A stretch of DNA of 64,000 nucleotides from contig JASLAT010000023.1 in the NCBI GenBank assembly GCA_030146915.1, positions 39,876 to 103,875 on the forward strand, written 5' to 3'. A program made the position numbers and the translations under genes. The notes beneath the pieces were generated by a model. That model saw only the letters and a program-made list of their open reading frames with translations, did not search any database and had not been told where the DNA came from. This DNA is from Tissierellales bacterium (GTDB lineage Bacteria > Bacillota > Clostridia > Tissierellales > Tissierellaceae). This document shows, piece by piece, positions 25,696 to 34,862 of this stretch; position 1 is the first letter of the stretch; every line of letters starts with the position of its first letter.

Positions 25696-26757
25696 TTGAA
25701 GAAAAGAATTACAATTTTATCATTATTACTAGCTTTAATGTTAGCACTAGTAGCATGTGGTGGAGATCAACCTGATGATGCAATTGGTGGAGCAGATGAG
25801 CAAGCTGAAGTATCTGAACTAAGAGTAGGTATGGTTACAGATGAAGGTGGAGTTAATGATCAATCTTTCAACCAATCAGCTTGGGAAGGATTACAAGAAG
25901 TTGAAAAGAACTTAGGTATTAAAGTTATGTATCAAGAATCAGAACAAGAAGCACAATATCCAGAGAACTTTGAAACTTTGTTAGATGCAGATAATGACAT
26001 GATATGGGGAGTAGGATATAAATTAGCAAATGCAACTATGGATGCTGCTAAACAAAATCCTGAAATAACATATGGTATAATAGATTATGAATATGAAGAT
26101 ACTCCAGAAAATTTAGTAGGAGTAGTTTTTGCAGATAATGAATCTTCATTTTTAGCAGGATATATTGCAGGTCATATGACCGAAACTGATAAAGTTGGAT
26201 TTATTGGTGGAAATGAAGGAGATGTTATTTGGAGATTTGATTACGGTTTTCAAGCAGGAGTTAAGTATGCTGCTAAAGAGTTAGGAAAAGATATTGAAGT
26301 AGTGTCTCAATATGCTAACTCCTTTGGAGATGCAGTAAAAGGAAAGTCAATGGCAAACAATATGTTCCAACAGGGGGCAGATATTGTAATGCATGCTGCA
26401 GGTGGAGTTGGAGACGGTGTAATAGAAGCAGCTAAAGAACAAGATAAATGGGCAATAGGTGTAGATAGAGATCAAAACTATTTAGCACCAGATCATGTTC
26501 TAACTTCAGCTATGAAGAGAGTAGATGCAGCTATTTATAAGGCTGTAGAAGATTTCAAAGATGGTAACTTTGAAGGTGGAAAAACTATAAGATATAATTT
26601 AGAAGATGGAGCTGTAGGGCTAGCACCTTCAACAGATAAAAATGTTCCACAAGAAATCATGAATAAAGTAAAAGACGTAGAAAAATTATTGATAGATGGA
26701 GAAATAGATGCTCCAGTAAATGAAGAAACATATAAAGAATTCTTATCAGAATTATAA
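25696..26757 (+). CDS. BMP family nucleoside-binding lipoprotein
   Basis: Substrate-binding protein of a nucleoside ABC importer, 353 residues. It has a lipoprotein signal peptide with lipobox ALVAC (Cys about 21) and a linker rich in Asp/Glu. The BMP/PnrA fold motifs are VGMVTDEGGVNDQSFNQSAWEG, FADNESSFLAGYIAG, GGNEGDVIWRFDYGFQAGV, HAAGGVGDGVI and GVDRDQNYLAPDHVLTSAMKR. Homologues (PnrA, BmpA, NupN) bind purine or broad nucleosides. TTG start at 25696 with GGGAGGA upstream. A UUCG-capped terminator separates it from the ATPase gene, which would give more binding protein than transporter. Confidence 0.92.
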   Translation: MKKRITILSLLLALMLALVACGGDQPDDAIGGADEQAEVSELRVGMVTDEGGVNDQSFNQSAWEGLQEVEKNLGIKVMYQESEQEAQYPENFETLLDADNDMIWGVGYKLANATMDAAKQNPEITYGIIDYEYEDTPENLVGVVFADNESSFLAGYIAGHMTETDKVGFIGGNEGDVIWRFDYGFQAGVKYAAKELGKDIEVVSQYANSFGDAVKGKSMANNMFQQGADIVMHAAGGVGDGVIEAAKEQDKWAIGVDRDQNYLAPDHVLTSAMKRVDAAIYKAVEDFKDGNFEGGKTIRYNLEDGAVGLAPSTDKNVPQEIMNKVKDVEKLLIDGEIDAPVNEETYKEFLSEL

Positions 26758-26767
26758 GATTGGTAGT

Positions 26768-26795
26768 AAAGGCTCAGGCTTCGGTCTGAGCTTTT
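26768..26795 (+). terminator. attenuating terminator with UUCG tetraloop
   Basis: 12-base-pair stem closed by TTCG and followed by T residues, between the binding-protein and ATPase genes. Probably a partial terminator setting the expression ratio inside the operon. Confidence 0.8.
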
Positions 26796-26816
26796 AATTC
26801 TAAGGGAGGTAAATCT

Positions 26817-28343
26817 GTGGCAAGTAATGGTAATAAATTAATTGAAATGAAAAACATTACGAAAAAATTTGGTAGCTTTACTGCCAATGATAATATAAAT
26901 CTCTCAGTAGCAAAGGGAGAGGTACATGCTTTATTAGGAGAAAATGGAGCAGGAAAGTCAACTTTAATGAATATATTATATGGTTTACATCAGCCTACAT
27001 CCGGTGAAATATATATCAACGGGAAGAGAGTAAACATAACAGACCCAAATGTAGCTATAGAACATGGTATAGGTATGGTACATCAACACTTTATGTTAAT
27101 AGATACCTTTACTGTAGTTGAAAATATTATACTAGGGCAAGAGCTTACAAAAGGGCCAGTATTAGATAGAGACTTAGCAAGTAAAAGGGTAAAGGAGATT
27201 TCAGAGAAATATGGACTTTATGTAGATCCTGATGCAAAGATTCAAGACATATCAGTAGGAATGCAGCAAAGAGTTGAAATTTTAAAGGCATTATATAGAG
27301 GATCTGATATTTTAATCTTAGATGAGCCTACTGCAGTATTAACTCCACAGGAAATAGAGGAGTTAATGGAGATTATGAAAAGCTTATCGGAACAGGGAAA
27401 AACTATAATTATAATTACTCATAAGTTAAATGAAATAAAGTTAGCAGCTGATTATTGCACTATTATAAGAAGAGGTAAGCATATTGATACAGTAAAAGTT
27501 TCAGAAGTATCAGAACAAGATCTAGCAGAAAAAATGGTTGGGCGTGAGGTTAATTTTAAAGTAGATAAGTTAGAACAAGATACAGGAGATAAAATTTTAT
27601 CTATTGAAAATTTAGTCGTTGAAGATAATAGAAAATTAAATGCAGTAGATGGTTTATCCTTAGATATATATGAGGGTGAAGTTTTAGGTATAGCTGGTAT
27701 AGATGGAAATGGTCAATCAGAGTTAATAGAGGCTATAACAGGTTTAAGAAAAGTTAAAGAAGGAAAAGTTTTTATAAATAATAAAGATATAACAAACCAA
27801 ACTCCATTTGATATTATTAACTCTGGAATAAGTACAATACCAGAAGATAGGCAAAGAAGAGGTTTAGTTCTAGATTTTTCAGTTGCAGAGAATATGATTT
27901 TAGAAAATTATTATAGGGAACCCTTTTCAAAGAAGGGAATTTTAAATCATCCTGAAATAGAGAGTTTTGCAAAAAGACTTATTAAAAAGTTTGATGTTCG
28001 ACCGACTAACCCTGAGTACTTAGCAGGAGAACTTTCTGGGGGAAACCAACAAAAAGTTATAATAGCTAGAGAAGTTACAAATAATCCCGATCTTTTGATA
28101 GCTGCTCAGCCTACTAGAGGTTTAGATGTTGGCGCTATAGAATATGTACATCAATTTTTAGTAGATCAAAGAAATAAAGGAAAGGCAGTATTATTAATTT
28201 CATTTGAATTAGATGAGATACTTAGTGTTTCTGATAGAATAGCAGTTATATATGAAGGAAAAATAGTTAAGATATTAGATGCAAAAGAAGCAGATGAGAA
28301 AAAATTAGGACTATTAATGGCAGGAGGTGGCACTGATGAATAA
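26817..28343 (+). CDS. nucleoside ABC importer, double ATPase subunit
   Basis: The 508-residue protein has two fused ABC domains. Domain 1 has Walker A GENGAGKST, signature ISVGMQQRVEIL and Walker B ILILDEPTAVLTPQE. Domain 2 has a degenerate Walker A GIDGNGQSEL, signature LSGGNQQKVIIAREV and LIAAQPTRGLDVG in place of a standard Walker B glutamate. This asymmetry is standard for sugar/nucleoside CUT2-type importers such as RbsA and NupO. GTG start 26817 after GGGAGG. Its stop overlaps the next start by eight bases. Confidence 0.93.
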   Translation: MASNGNKLIEMKNITKKFGSFTANDNINLSVAKGEVHALLGENGAGKSTLMNILYGLHQPTSGEIYINGKRVNITDPNVAIEHGIGMVHQHFMLIDTFTVVENIILGQELTKGPVLDRDLASKRVKEISEKYGLYVDPDAKIQDISVGMQQRVEILKALYRGSDILILDEPTAVLTPQEIEELMEIMKSLSEQGKTIIIITHKLNEIKLAADYCTIIRRGKHIDTVKVSEVSEQDLAEKMVGREVNFKVDKLEQDTGDKILSIENLVVEDNRKLNAVDGLSLDIYEGEVLGIAGIDGNGQSELIEAITGLRKVKEGKVFINNKDITNQTPFDIINSGISTIPEDRQRRGLVLDFSVAENMILENYYREPFSKKGILNHPEIESFAKRLIKKFDVRPTNPEYLAGELSGGNQQKVIIAREVTNNPDLLIAAQPTRGLDVGAIEYVHQFLVDQRNKGKAVLLISFELDEILSVSDRIAVIYEGKIVKILDAKEADEKKLGLLMAGGGTDE

Positions 28344-29448
28344 GACTAAAAGTAGGCTTGTAACTACACTATTATCAATAATAGCAGGTTTCTTGGTGGG
28401 AGCTATAGCTTTAAAAATAGCTGGATTTAGTCCTATAGAAGCTTATAAGATAATATTTCAAGGAGTTTTTGGTAATCCTAGGTATATATCACATACTATA
28501 ATCAGGTCAACTCCTATAATAATAACAGGTATATCTGTAGCATTTGCATTTAATACAGGACTTTTTAATATAGGTGCAGAAGGACAATTTATAATTGGAG
28601 CTTTATTTGCTACTATAGCTGGATATTTATTAAAGCTACCTCCTGTAATTCATGGGATTGTTGCTATATTAATAGGGGCCTTAGCTGGAGGTTTATGGGC
28701 AGGTATTGTAGGTTTTTTAAAGGCTAAAAGAGGAGTAAATGAAGTTATATCATCTATAATGTTAAATTGGATAGCCTTGTATTTTAATAACTATTTATTA
28801 ACCAAACCATTTTTAAGAAGGCCAAATTCGGATTCATCTTATATGATTTTAGATACAGCGAAGATAAATATTTTGGGTAAATGGAAACTTAGTGAATCAG
28901 GAAAGGCTTTTTTAGCTAATAACAATTTTTTAAGAGAATTCTTAAAGCCACCAGTAAACTATGGCTTTATATTAGCTGTAATTATAGCTATAGCAACTTG
29001 GTATATACTAAAAAATACAAGCTTAGGATTTCAATTGAAATCTGTAGGTTTTAACAAAGATGCTGCTGAATATGCAGGGATAGATATAAAGAAAAATATA
29101 ATTAGGTCTATGTTTATAGCAGGAGCTATAGCAGGACTTGCAGGAGCTACACAAGTTCTAGGAGTAACTAATCAGGTTAGTATTTTAATGTCACCTGAAG
29201 AATATGGATTTGACGGAATGGCAGTTTCATTGATAGGAGGAAACTCTCCTTTAGGTGCAATTCCAGCTGGACTTTTATTTGGAGGATTAAAATATGGTGG
29301 AGGTAAGTTAAATTCACTTTTAAATGCACCTTCAGAAGTTATTAACATAGTTATTGGTGTTATAATATTATTTATAGCTATGCCAAATATATTTAAAACT
29401 TTAGAAGTTTTACTTCCAAAAAAAGATAGAGGTGATAAGCATGAATAA
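28336..29448 (+). CDS. nucleoside ABC importer permease 1
   Basis: BPD-transp-2-type permease of 370 residues with about nine to ten transmembrane helices. It contains FNTGLFNIGAEGQFIIGA and, near the C terminus, GFDGMAVSLIGGNSPLGAIPAGLLFG, typical of NupP-like permeases. ATG 28336 has AGGAGG nine bases upstream and overlaps the ATPase stop; the in-frame start at 28327 is inside the ribosome binding site. Overlaps permease 2 by eight bases. Confidence 0.92.
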   Translation: MNKTKSRLVTTLLSIIAGFLVGAIALKIAGFSPIEAYKIIFQGVFGNPRYISHTIIRSTPIIITGISVAFAFNTGLFNIGAEGQFIIGALFATIAGYLLKLPPVIHGIVAILIGALAGGLWAGIVGFLKAKRGVNEVISSIMLNWIALYFNNYLLTKPFLRRPNSDSSYMILDTAKINILGKWKLSESGKAFLANNNFLREFLKPPVNYGFILAVIIAIATWYILKNTSLGFQLKSVGFNKDAAEYAGIDIKKNIIRSMFIAGAIAGLAGATQVLGVTNQVSILMSPEEYGFDGMAVSLIGGNSPLGAIPAGLLFGGLKYGGGKLNSLLNAPSEVINIVIGVIILFIAMPNIFKTLEVLLPKKDRGDKHE

Positions 29449-30361
29449 ATTAGCTATATTAATAGGAATAACTTTAATGTATGCAGCACCTCTTATATAT
29501 ACAGCCTTAGGCGGTGTTGTTTCAGAGAATGCAGGAGTTGTAAATATAGGATTAGAAGGTATGATGACTTTTGGTGCTTTTATGGGCACAACAGTAGGTT
29601 TTTATACTGGTAACCCTTGGTTAGGATTTTTAGCGGGTGGTCTGGCAGGAATGTTTTTAGCTCTATTACATGGAATAGCAACAATAAGTTTTGCAGCAGA
29701 TCATATTATATCGGGAATTGCTATGAATTTTATAGGACCTGGACTTTCAATTTTTTTAAGTAGACTTTATTTTAAGGGGGCAGCAATGACTGAACCTATA
29801 CCTATAGATAATAAGATTCCTAGAAGTTTGAATGGAATTCTACCAAAAAATAGTTTTTTATCAATAGCATTCAATCAATATGATACAGTCTATATCGCAT
29901 TTATATTAGTTTTACTTGTATGGTTTTTATTATATAAAACTAAATTAGGTTTAAGAATAAGAGCAGTAGGGGAGCATCCTCGTGCAGCAGATACACTGGG
30001 TATAAATGTATATTTAGTTAAATATATAGCTGTACTAATGTCTGGATTTTTAGCAGGCTTAGGAGGTGCGTCTATGAGTATTGCGGTTGTTGCAAACTTT
30101 AGACCAAGTTTAATATCAGGTCAAGGTTTTATAGCCTTAGCAGCAATGATTTTTGGTAAATGGACTCCTCAAGGCGCTATGTGGGCAGCTTTATTATTTG
30201 GAGCTGCACAGGGATTAGGAGTACAATTAGGATCTAGTAATTTAGGTATCTCATCTAATATATTATCTATGGCTCCATACGTAATAACCTTGTTAGCACT
30301 AGTTCTTTTTGTTGGAGAAGGAACTGGTCCTAAAGCTAATGGGAAACCTTTTATAAAGTAG
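29441..30361 (+). CDS. nucleoside ABC importer permease 2
   Basis: 306-residue partner permease with about eight to nine transmembrane helices. It contains SENAGVVNIGLEGMMTFGAFMG near the N terminus, LRIRAVGEHPRAADTLGINVY (cytoplasmic coupling loop) and GQGFIALAAMIFGKWTPQGA. Resembles NupQ. ATG 29441 follows AGAGGTGA and overlaps the end of permease 1; a GTG at 29432 lies in the ribosome binding site. Completes the four-gene importer. Confidence 0.92.
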   Translation: MNKLAILIGITLMYAAPLIYTALGGVVSENAGVVNIGLEGMMTFGAFMGTTVGFYTGNPWLGFLAGGLAGMFLALLHGIATISFAADHIISGIAMNFIGPGLSIFLSRLYFKGAAMTEPIPIDNKIPRSLNGILPKNSFLSIAFNQYDTVYIAFILVLLVWFLLYKTKLGLRIRAVGEHPRAADTLGINVYLVKYIAVLMSGFLAGLGGASMSIAVVANFRPSLISGQGFIALAAMIFGKWTPQGAMWAALLFGAAQGLGVQLGSSNLGISSNILSMAPYVITLLALVLFVGEGTGPKANGKPFIK

Positions 30362-30367
30362 GATTAT

Positions 30368-30397
30368 TTGATTTTAAATTGTCAGTATTGATATAAT
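30368..30397 (+). promoter_or_regulatory. sigma-A promoter upstream of rpoN
   Basis: TTGATT at 30368 and TATAAT at 30392 with an 18-base spacer, starting a few bases after the permease stop. No other clear promoter is visible before gap, so it may drive the glycolytic genes too. Confidence 0.6.
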
Positions 30398-30430
30398 TAA
30401 AGTAGGTTTAGCAATGAGGGGACGGATTTT

Positions 30431-31804
30431 ATGAAGTTAGGTTATAATTTAAACTTAGAACAACAACAGAAACTTATAATGACTCCAGAATTAAGGCAAG
30501 CTATTGAGCTTTTACAACTTAATACAGTGGAGTTAGGAGAGTATATTACAAAAGAATTAGAAGAAAACCCAATGCTAGAACCAGAAGATGACAGAAAAAA
30601 AGAAGAAGAAAGTCTTGATGATAAGGCTTTAGAAGAAGTGGATTGGGAAGAATATTTTGATAATGCTAGTAGTTATGAATATAGAACTGAAAGTGATAAA
30701 AATCAAGAACAAGTAAATTTTGAGTCCTTTATAAGACAGAAGCCAAACATGCATGAGGATCTAATTAGTCAACTTAATATATGTCAATCATCAGAGGAAG
30801 ATTGTAATATAGGTAGAATATTAATACAGAGTCTTGATAAGGATGGATATTTAACAATAGATATTGAAACTTTAGCAAATGATTTACAAGTACCAGTTGA
30901 TAGGATTGAAAAAATATTAAAAATCATTCAAAAACTTGAGCCTATAGGATTAGGAGCAAGAAATTTAGAAGAATGCCTACTTATTCAAGTAGAAGAGGAC
31001 ACAAAGGCAGCAGAGTATATAAAAGATATTATAAGATTACATTTAAAGGATATAGCATACAATAGGATAGATAAGATTTCGAAGAACTTAGGAATTACTA
31101 AAAAAGAAGTTTTAGAAGCTATAGAATATATAAGAAAGTTAGAACCTAAGCCTGGAAGGCAGTTAGACCAGCAAGAAACTGTTAAATATATTACAGCAGA
31201 TGCAGAGATTAAATTGGTAGATGGAGAATTTAAAGTAATATTAAATGAAGACTCTGGACCAAGACTTAATATAAATAATTATTATAAATCTATGATGAAA
31301 ACCAATAAAGATGACGGCACTAAAAACTATCTATATAATAGATTTAATAGAGCTATGTGGGTTATACAATCTATAGAGCAAAGAAAAAATACGATTAAAA
31401 AGGTGTTAGAATCCATCGTTAAATTTCAAAAAGACTTTTTACTTGAAGGAGAAAAATATTTAAAACCTTTAACTATGAAAGAAGTAGCTGAAGATATAGA
31501 TATGCATGAATCAACAGTATCAAGAGTAACTACAGGAAAGTATGTTCAAACTCCTCAAGGTTTATTTGAGTTTAAGTATTTCTTTACAACAGGTTTATTA
31601 GGAATTGATGGAGATGTTTCTTCTACTAGCATAAAATCTAGTATTAAGGATATAATAGATAATGAGGACTCTAAAAAACCATTTAGTGATCAGAAAATAT
31701 CTGATATACTTAAGGAAAAAGGAGTAAAGGTATCAAGAAGAACAGTAGCCAAATATAGAAATGAACTAGGCATATTATCTTCTTCTATGAGAAGAGGATT
31801 ATAA
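30431..31804 (+). CDS. rpoN: RNA polymerase sigma-54 factor
   Basis: Alternative sigma factor of 457 residues that needs AAA+ activators to open promoters. Region I (LEQQQKLIMTPELRQAIELLQL) is glutamine/leucine-rich, followed by an acidic region II (about 50-80), core-binding domain, helix-turn-helix (MKEVAEDIDMHESTVSRVTTGKYVQTPQG) and the C-terminal RpoN box (SRRTVAKYRNELGI). All domains are intact. It lies 32 bases upstream of gap. In many Clostridia rpoN is followed by cggR and then gap; here cggR is absent. No sigma-54 promoter or activator gene was found in the window. Confidence 0.94.
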   Translation: MKLGYNLNLEQQQKLIMTPELRQAIELLQLNTVELGEYITKELEENPMLEPEDDRKKEEESLDDKALEEVDWEEYFDNASSYEYRTESDKNQEQVNFESFIRQKPNMHEDLISQLNICQSSEEDCNIGRILIQSLDKDGYLTIDIETLANDLQVPVDRIEKILKIIQKLEPIGLGARNLEECLLIQVEEDTKAAEYIKDIIRLHLKDIAYNRIDKISKNLGITKKEVLEAIEYIRKLEPKPGRQLDQQETVKYITADAEIKLVDGEFKVILNEDSGPRLNINNYYKSMMKTNKDDGTKNYLYNRFNRAMWVIQSIEQRKNTIKKVLESIVKFQKDFLLEGEKYLKPLTMKEVAEDIDMHESTVSRVTTGKYVQTPQGLFEFKYFFTTGLLGIDGDVSSTSIKSSIKDIIDNEDSKKPFSDQKISDILKEKGVKVSRRTVAKYRNELGILSSSMRRGL

Positions 31805-31836
31805 TATATATTTACAACTTTAAAGGAGGATTTTTT

Positions 31837-32844
31837 ATGTCAATGAAAGTAGGTTTAAATGGGTTTGGTAGAATAGGTAGAGACGTTATGAGGATTCTTA
31901 CAGAGAATGATCATGATAATATAGAGATAGTAGCTTTAAATGCTTCTGGTGATTTAGATACACTAGCACATATGTTTAAACATGATACATTATATGGAAG
32001 ATTTAATGGCGAAATTGAAGTATTAGAAGATGGTTTTATTTTTAATGGTAAAAAGATTAAAATAACTCAAGAAAGAGATCCAGAATTAATACCTTGGAAA
32101 GAAATGGGAGTAGATCTTGTTATAGACTCTACAGGTGCTTTCAGAGATAGAGAAGGATTAAGTAAACATATAAAAGCAGGAGCAAAAAAAGTAATTGTAA
32201 CAGCACCTGCTACTGATGAAGATGTAACTATTGTTATGGGAGTTAATGAAGAAGACTATGATGCTGATAAGCATAATATAATTTCAAATGCATCATGTAC
32301 AACTAACTGTTTAGCTCCAGTTGCTAAGGTAATTTCTGAAGAGTTTGGAGTTAAAAAAGGATTAATGACTACAATTCACTCTTACACAGGAGATCAAAAG
32401 TTATTAGATAATAGACATAAAGATCTAAGAAGAGCTAGAGCAGCAGCAGAAAACGTAGTTCCAACTACAACAGGAGCAGCAAAAGCGGTATCATTAGTTT
32501 TACCAGAATTAAAAGGTAAATTAAATGGTTTTGCTATAAGAGTTCCAGTACCAACTGTTTCTATAGTTGATGTTGTATTTGAAGTAGAAAAAGAAACTAC
32601 AGTAGAAGAAGTAAATGCAGCTCTTAAAAAAGCTTCTGAAGGTAGTATGAAAGGTATATTAGGATATGCTGAAGAAGAGTTAGTATCTTCAGACTATGTT
32701 GGCGATAAACATTCATCCATAGTAGATCCATTCTTAACTATGGTTATAGATGATATGGTAAAAGTAGTATCCTGGTATGATAATGAATGGGGATACTCAG
32801 AAAGAGTTGTAGATTTAGCAAATTATGTAGCAAGTAAAGAATAA
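31837..32844 (+). CDS. gap: glyceraldehyde-3-phosphate dehydrogenase
   Basis: Type I NAD-dependent GAPDH of 335 residues, sixth step of glycolysis. NAD-binding GLNGFGRIGRDV at the start, catalytic Cys154 in SNASCTTNCLAP, and WYDNEWGYSERV at the end. An Asp/Ala region (LNASGDLDTLAHMFKHDT) follows the first Rossmann strands. AAGGAGG precedes ATG 31837. First gene of gap-pgk-tpiA-gpmI-eno, separated from pgk by a GC-rich hairpin. Confidence 0.96.
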   Translation: MSMKVGLNGFGRIGRDVMRILTENDHDNIEIVALNASGDLDTLAHMFKHDTLYGRFNGEIEVLEDGFIFNGKKIKITQERDPELIPWKEMGVDLVIDSTGAFRDREGLSKHIKAGAKKVIVTAPATDEDVTIVMGVNEEDYDADKHNIISNASCTTNCLAPVAKVISEEFGVKKGLMTTIHSYTGDQKLLDNRHKDLRRARAAAENVVPTTTGAAKAVSLVLPELKGKLNGFAIRVPVPTVSIVDVVFEVEKETTVEEVNAALKKASEGSMKGILGYAEEELVSSDYVGDKHSSIVDPFLTMVIDDMVKVVSWYDNEWGYSERVVDLANYVASKE

Positions 32845-32855
32845 AAAACTTCACT

Positions 32856-32880
32856 TTAGTCGGGCCATTGGCCCGACTAA
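32856..32880 (+). promoter_or_regulatory. GC-rich hairpin between gap and pgk
   Basis: Perfect 11-base-pair stem TTAGTCGGGCC/GGCCCGACTAA with an ATT loop, unusually GC-rich for this DNA. It is followed by A residues rather than T, so on the plus strand it is not a normal terminator. A role as an mRNA processing or 3'-stabilising element for gap is inferred. Confidence 0.6.
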
Positions 32881-32907
32881 AAAACAATAAAGGCAGGGTG
32901 AATAGCT

Positions 32908-34098
32908 TTGGATAAAAAAACAATAAAAGATTTTGACTATAAAGATAAAAAAGTATTAGTTAGGTGTGATTTTAATGTTCCTATGGATGACAGTGGAAAT
33001 ATAACTGATGATAATAGGATCAAGGCTTCATTACAATCTATAAATTATTTGCTAGACAATGGTGCAAGTCTAATACTTATGTCTCACTTAGGTAGACCTA
33101 AAGGTGAGCCTAAGAAGGAGTTTTCGCTTGAGGCTGTGTCTAAGAGGTTATCTCAGCTATTAAATAAAGAAGTAAAATTTTTGGATGATGATTTTGTTGT
33201 TAGTGATAAAGTTAAAGAGAATGTTAAAAATCTAAAGTCAGGTGATATTGTATTACTACAAAATACAAGGTATAGAAAAGAAGAAGAAGCAAATGAGGAA
33301 AACTTTGCTAAAGAATTAGCAAGCCTAGCTGATATTTTTATAAATGATGCTTTTGGAACTTCTCATAGAGCTCATGCTTCTAATGTTGGAGTGTCTAAAT
33401 ATCTACCATCAGCTTTAGGATTTTTAGTGGAAAAAGAGTTGGAAGTTATTGGTAAGGCCTTAGATAGTCCACAGCGACCTTTCCTAGCTATATTAGGAGG
33501 GGCAAAAGTATCTGATAAAATAGGAGTTATAGATAATCTTCTCAATACAGTAGATAGTATTATAATTGGTGGAGGGATGGCTTATACTTTCCTTAAAGCT
33601 AAAGGATATGAAATAGGTCAATCTTTATTGGAAGAGGACAAAATAGAATTAGCAAAATCTTTAATGGATAAGGCTGAAGAAAAATCAGTTAAACTTTTAT
33701 TACCACTAGATATAGTTGTAGCAAAAGAATTTAAAAATGATACAGACTATAAAACTGTTAATATAGATCAAATACCAAAAGACATGATGGGCCTTGATAT
33801 AGGTGAGAAAACAAGAGAGTTATTTGCTGAGGAAATTAAAAATTCTAAAACTATTATTTGGAATGGACCTGTAGGAGTATTTGAAATGGAAAATTTTGCC
33901 CAGGGTACAGATTTGATTGCTAAAGCAATGGCTAATTCTGATGCTATAACCATAGTTGGTGGTGGAGATTCAGCTTCAGCAGTAGAAAAATCAGGATACA
34001 AAGATAAAATGACACATATATCAACTGGTGGTGGTGCTTCTTTGGAGTTAATGGAAGGCAAAACTTTACCGGGAATAGCAGCAGTTTCAGATAAATAA
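32908..34098 (+). CDS. pgk: phosphoglycerate kinase
   Basis: 396-residue monomeric kinase producing ATP from 1,3-bisphosphoglycerate. Signature KKVLVRCDFNVPMD at the N terminus, SHLGRPKGEP, ILGGAKVSDKIGVI in the hinge region, NGPVGVFE, and the nucleotide loop GGGDSASAVEKSG then STGGGASLELMEG. TTG start at 32908 with AGGGTG upstream. Thirteen bases before tpiA. Confidence 0.96.
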   Translation: MDKKTIKDFDYKDKKVLVRCDFNVPMDDSGNITDDNRIKASLQSINYLLDNGASLILMSHLGRPKGEPKKEFSLEAVSKRLSQLLNKEVKFLDDDFVVSDKVKENVKNLKSGDIVLLQNTRYRKEEEANEENFAKELASLADIFINDAFGTSHRAHASNVGVSKYLPSALGFLVEKELEVIGKALDSPQRPFLAILGGAKVSDKIGVIDNLLNTVDSIIIGGGMAYTFLKAKGYEIGQSLLEEDKIELAKSLMDKAEEKSVKLLLPLDIVVAKEFKNDTDYKTVNIDQIPKDMMGLDIGEKTRELFAEEIKNSKTIIWNGPVGVFEMENFAQGTDLIAKAMANSDAITIVGGGDSASAVEKSGYKDKMTHISTGGGASLELMEGKTLPGIAAVSDK

Positions 34099-34110
34099 GG
34101 AGGATTTTAA

Positions 34111-34851
34111 GTGAGAAAACCAATAATAGCAGGAAATTGGAAGATGAATAATACTATTGAAGAAGGTAAAAATTTATTAGAATCTATAAAAGCTAAAGAA
34201 TTAGCAGAAGATGTAGAAACTTTAGTTTGTGTTCCTTTTACATTTTTAGCAGAAGCTAAAAGAATATTAGATGGAAGTGAAGTTAAATTAGGAGCTCAAA
34301 ATATGCATTATGCAGATTCAGGTGCTTACACAGGAGAAATATCACCTTTAATGTTAAAGGAGCTTAATGTTGAATATGTTTTAATAGGACATTCTGAGAG
34401 AAGACAGTATTTTCAAGAAGATAATAAACTTATAAATAAAAAGATTAAATCTGCTTTAGCACATGGAATAAACCCTATCTTATGTGTGGGAGAGTCTTTA
34501 GAAGAGAGAGAAGCAGGTAGAGAAGTTGAAGTTGTAAATAAACAAGTAGATGAAGCCTTAGAAGGCATTGATGATATTGAAAATATAGTTATTGCATATG
34601 AGCCAGTATGGGCAATAGGAACAGGTAAAACTGCTTCTGCAGATGATGCAAATAATATGTTAAGATCTATTAGAGAAAATCTAGAAAAAACATATAATTC
34701 TGAGGTTAGTCAAAAAATAAGATTACAATATGGTGGAAGTGTAAAACCTAATACAATAAAAGAACTTATGGATAAAGAAGAAGTTGATGGAGCTTTAGTA
34801 GGTGGAGCTAGTTTAAATGCTGATGACTTTTCTAAACTAGTAAATTACTAA
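34111..34851 (+). CDS. tpiA: triosephosphate isomerase
   Basis: 246-residue TIM-barrel enzyme interconverting dihydroxyacetone phosphate and glyceraldehyde 3-phosphate. Catalytic residues seen: Asn/Lys in AGNWKMN, His in IGHSERR, Glu in AYEPVWAIGTG, and phosphate-binding LQYGGSVKP and DGALVGGASL. GTG start 34111 after AAGGAGG. The stop overlaps a non-initiating ATG; gpmI begins 12 bases later. Confidence 0.96.
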   Translation: MRKPIIAGNWKMNNTIEEGKNLLESIKAKELAEDVETLVCVPFTFLAEAKRILDGSEVKLGAQNMHYADSGAYTGEISPLMLKELNVEYVLIGHSERRQYFQEDNKLINKKIKSALAHGINPILCVGESLEEREAGREVEVVNKQVDEALEGIDDIENIVIAYEPVWAIGTGKTASADDANNMLRSIRENLEKTYNSEVSQKIRLQYGGSVKPNTIKELMDKEEVDGALVGGASLNADDFSKLVNY

Positions 34852-34862
34852 TGGAGGATAAT

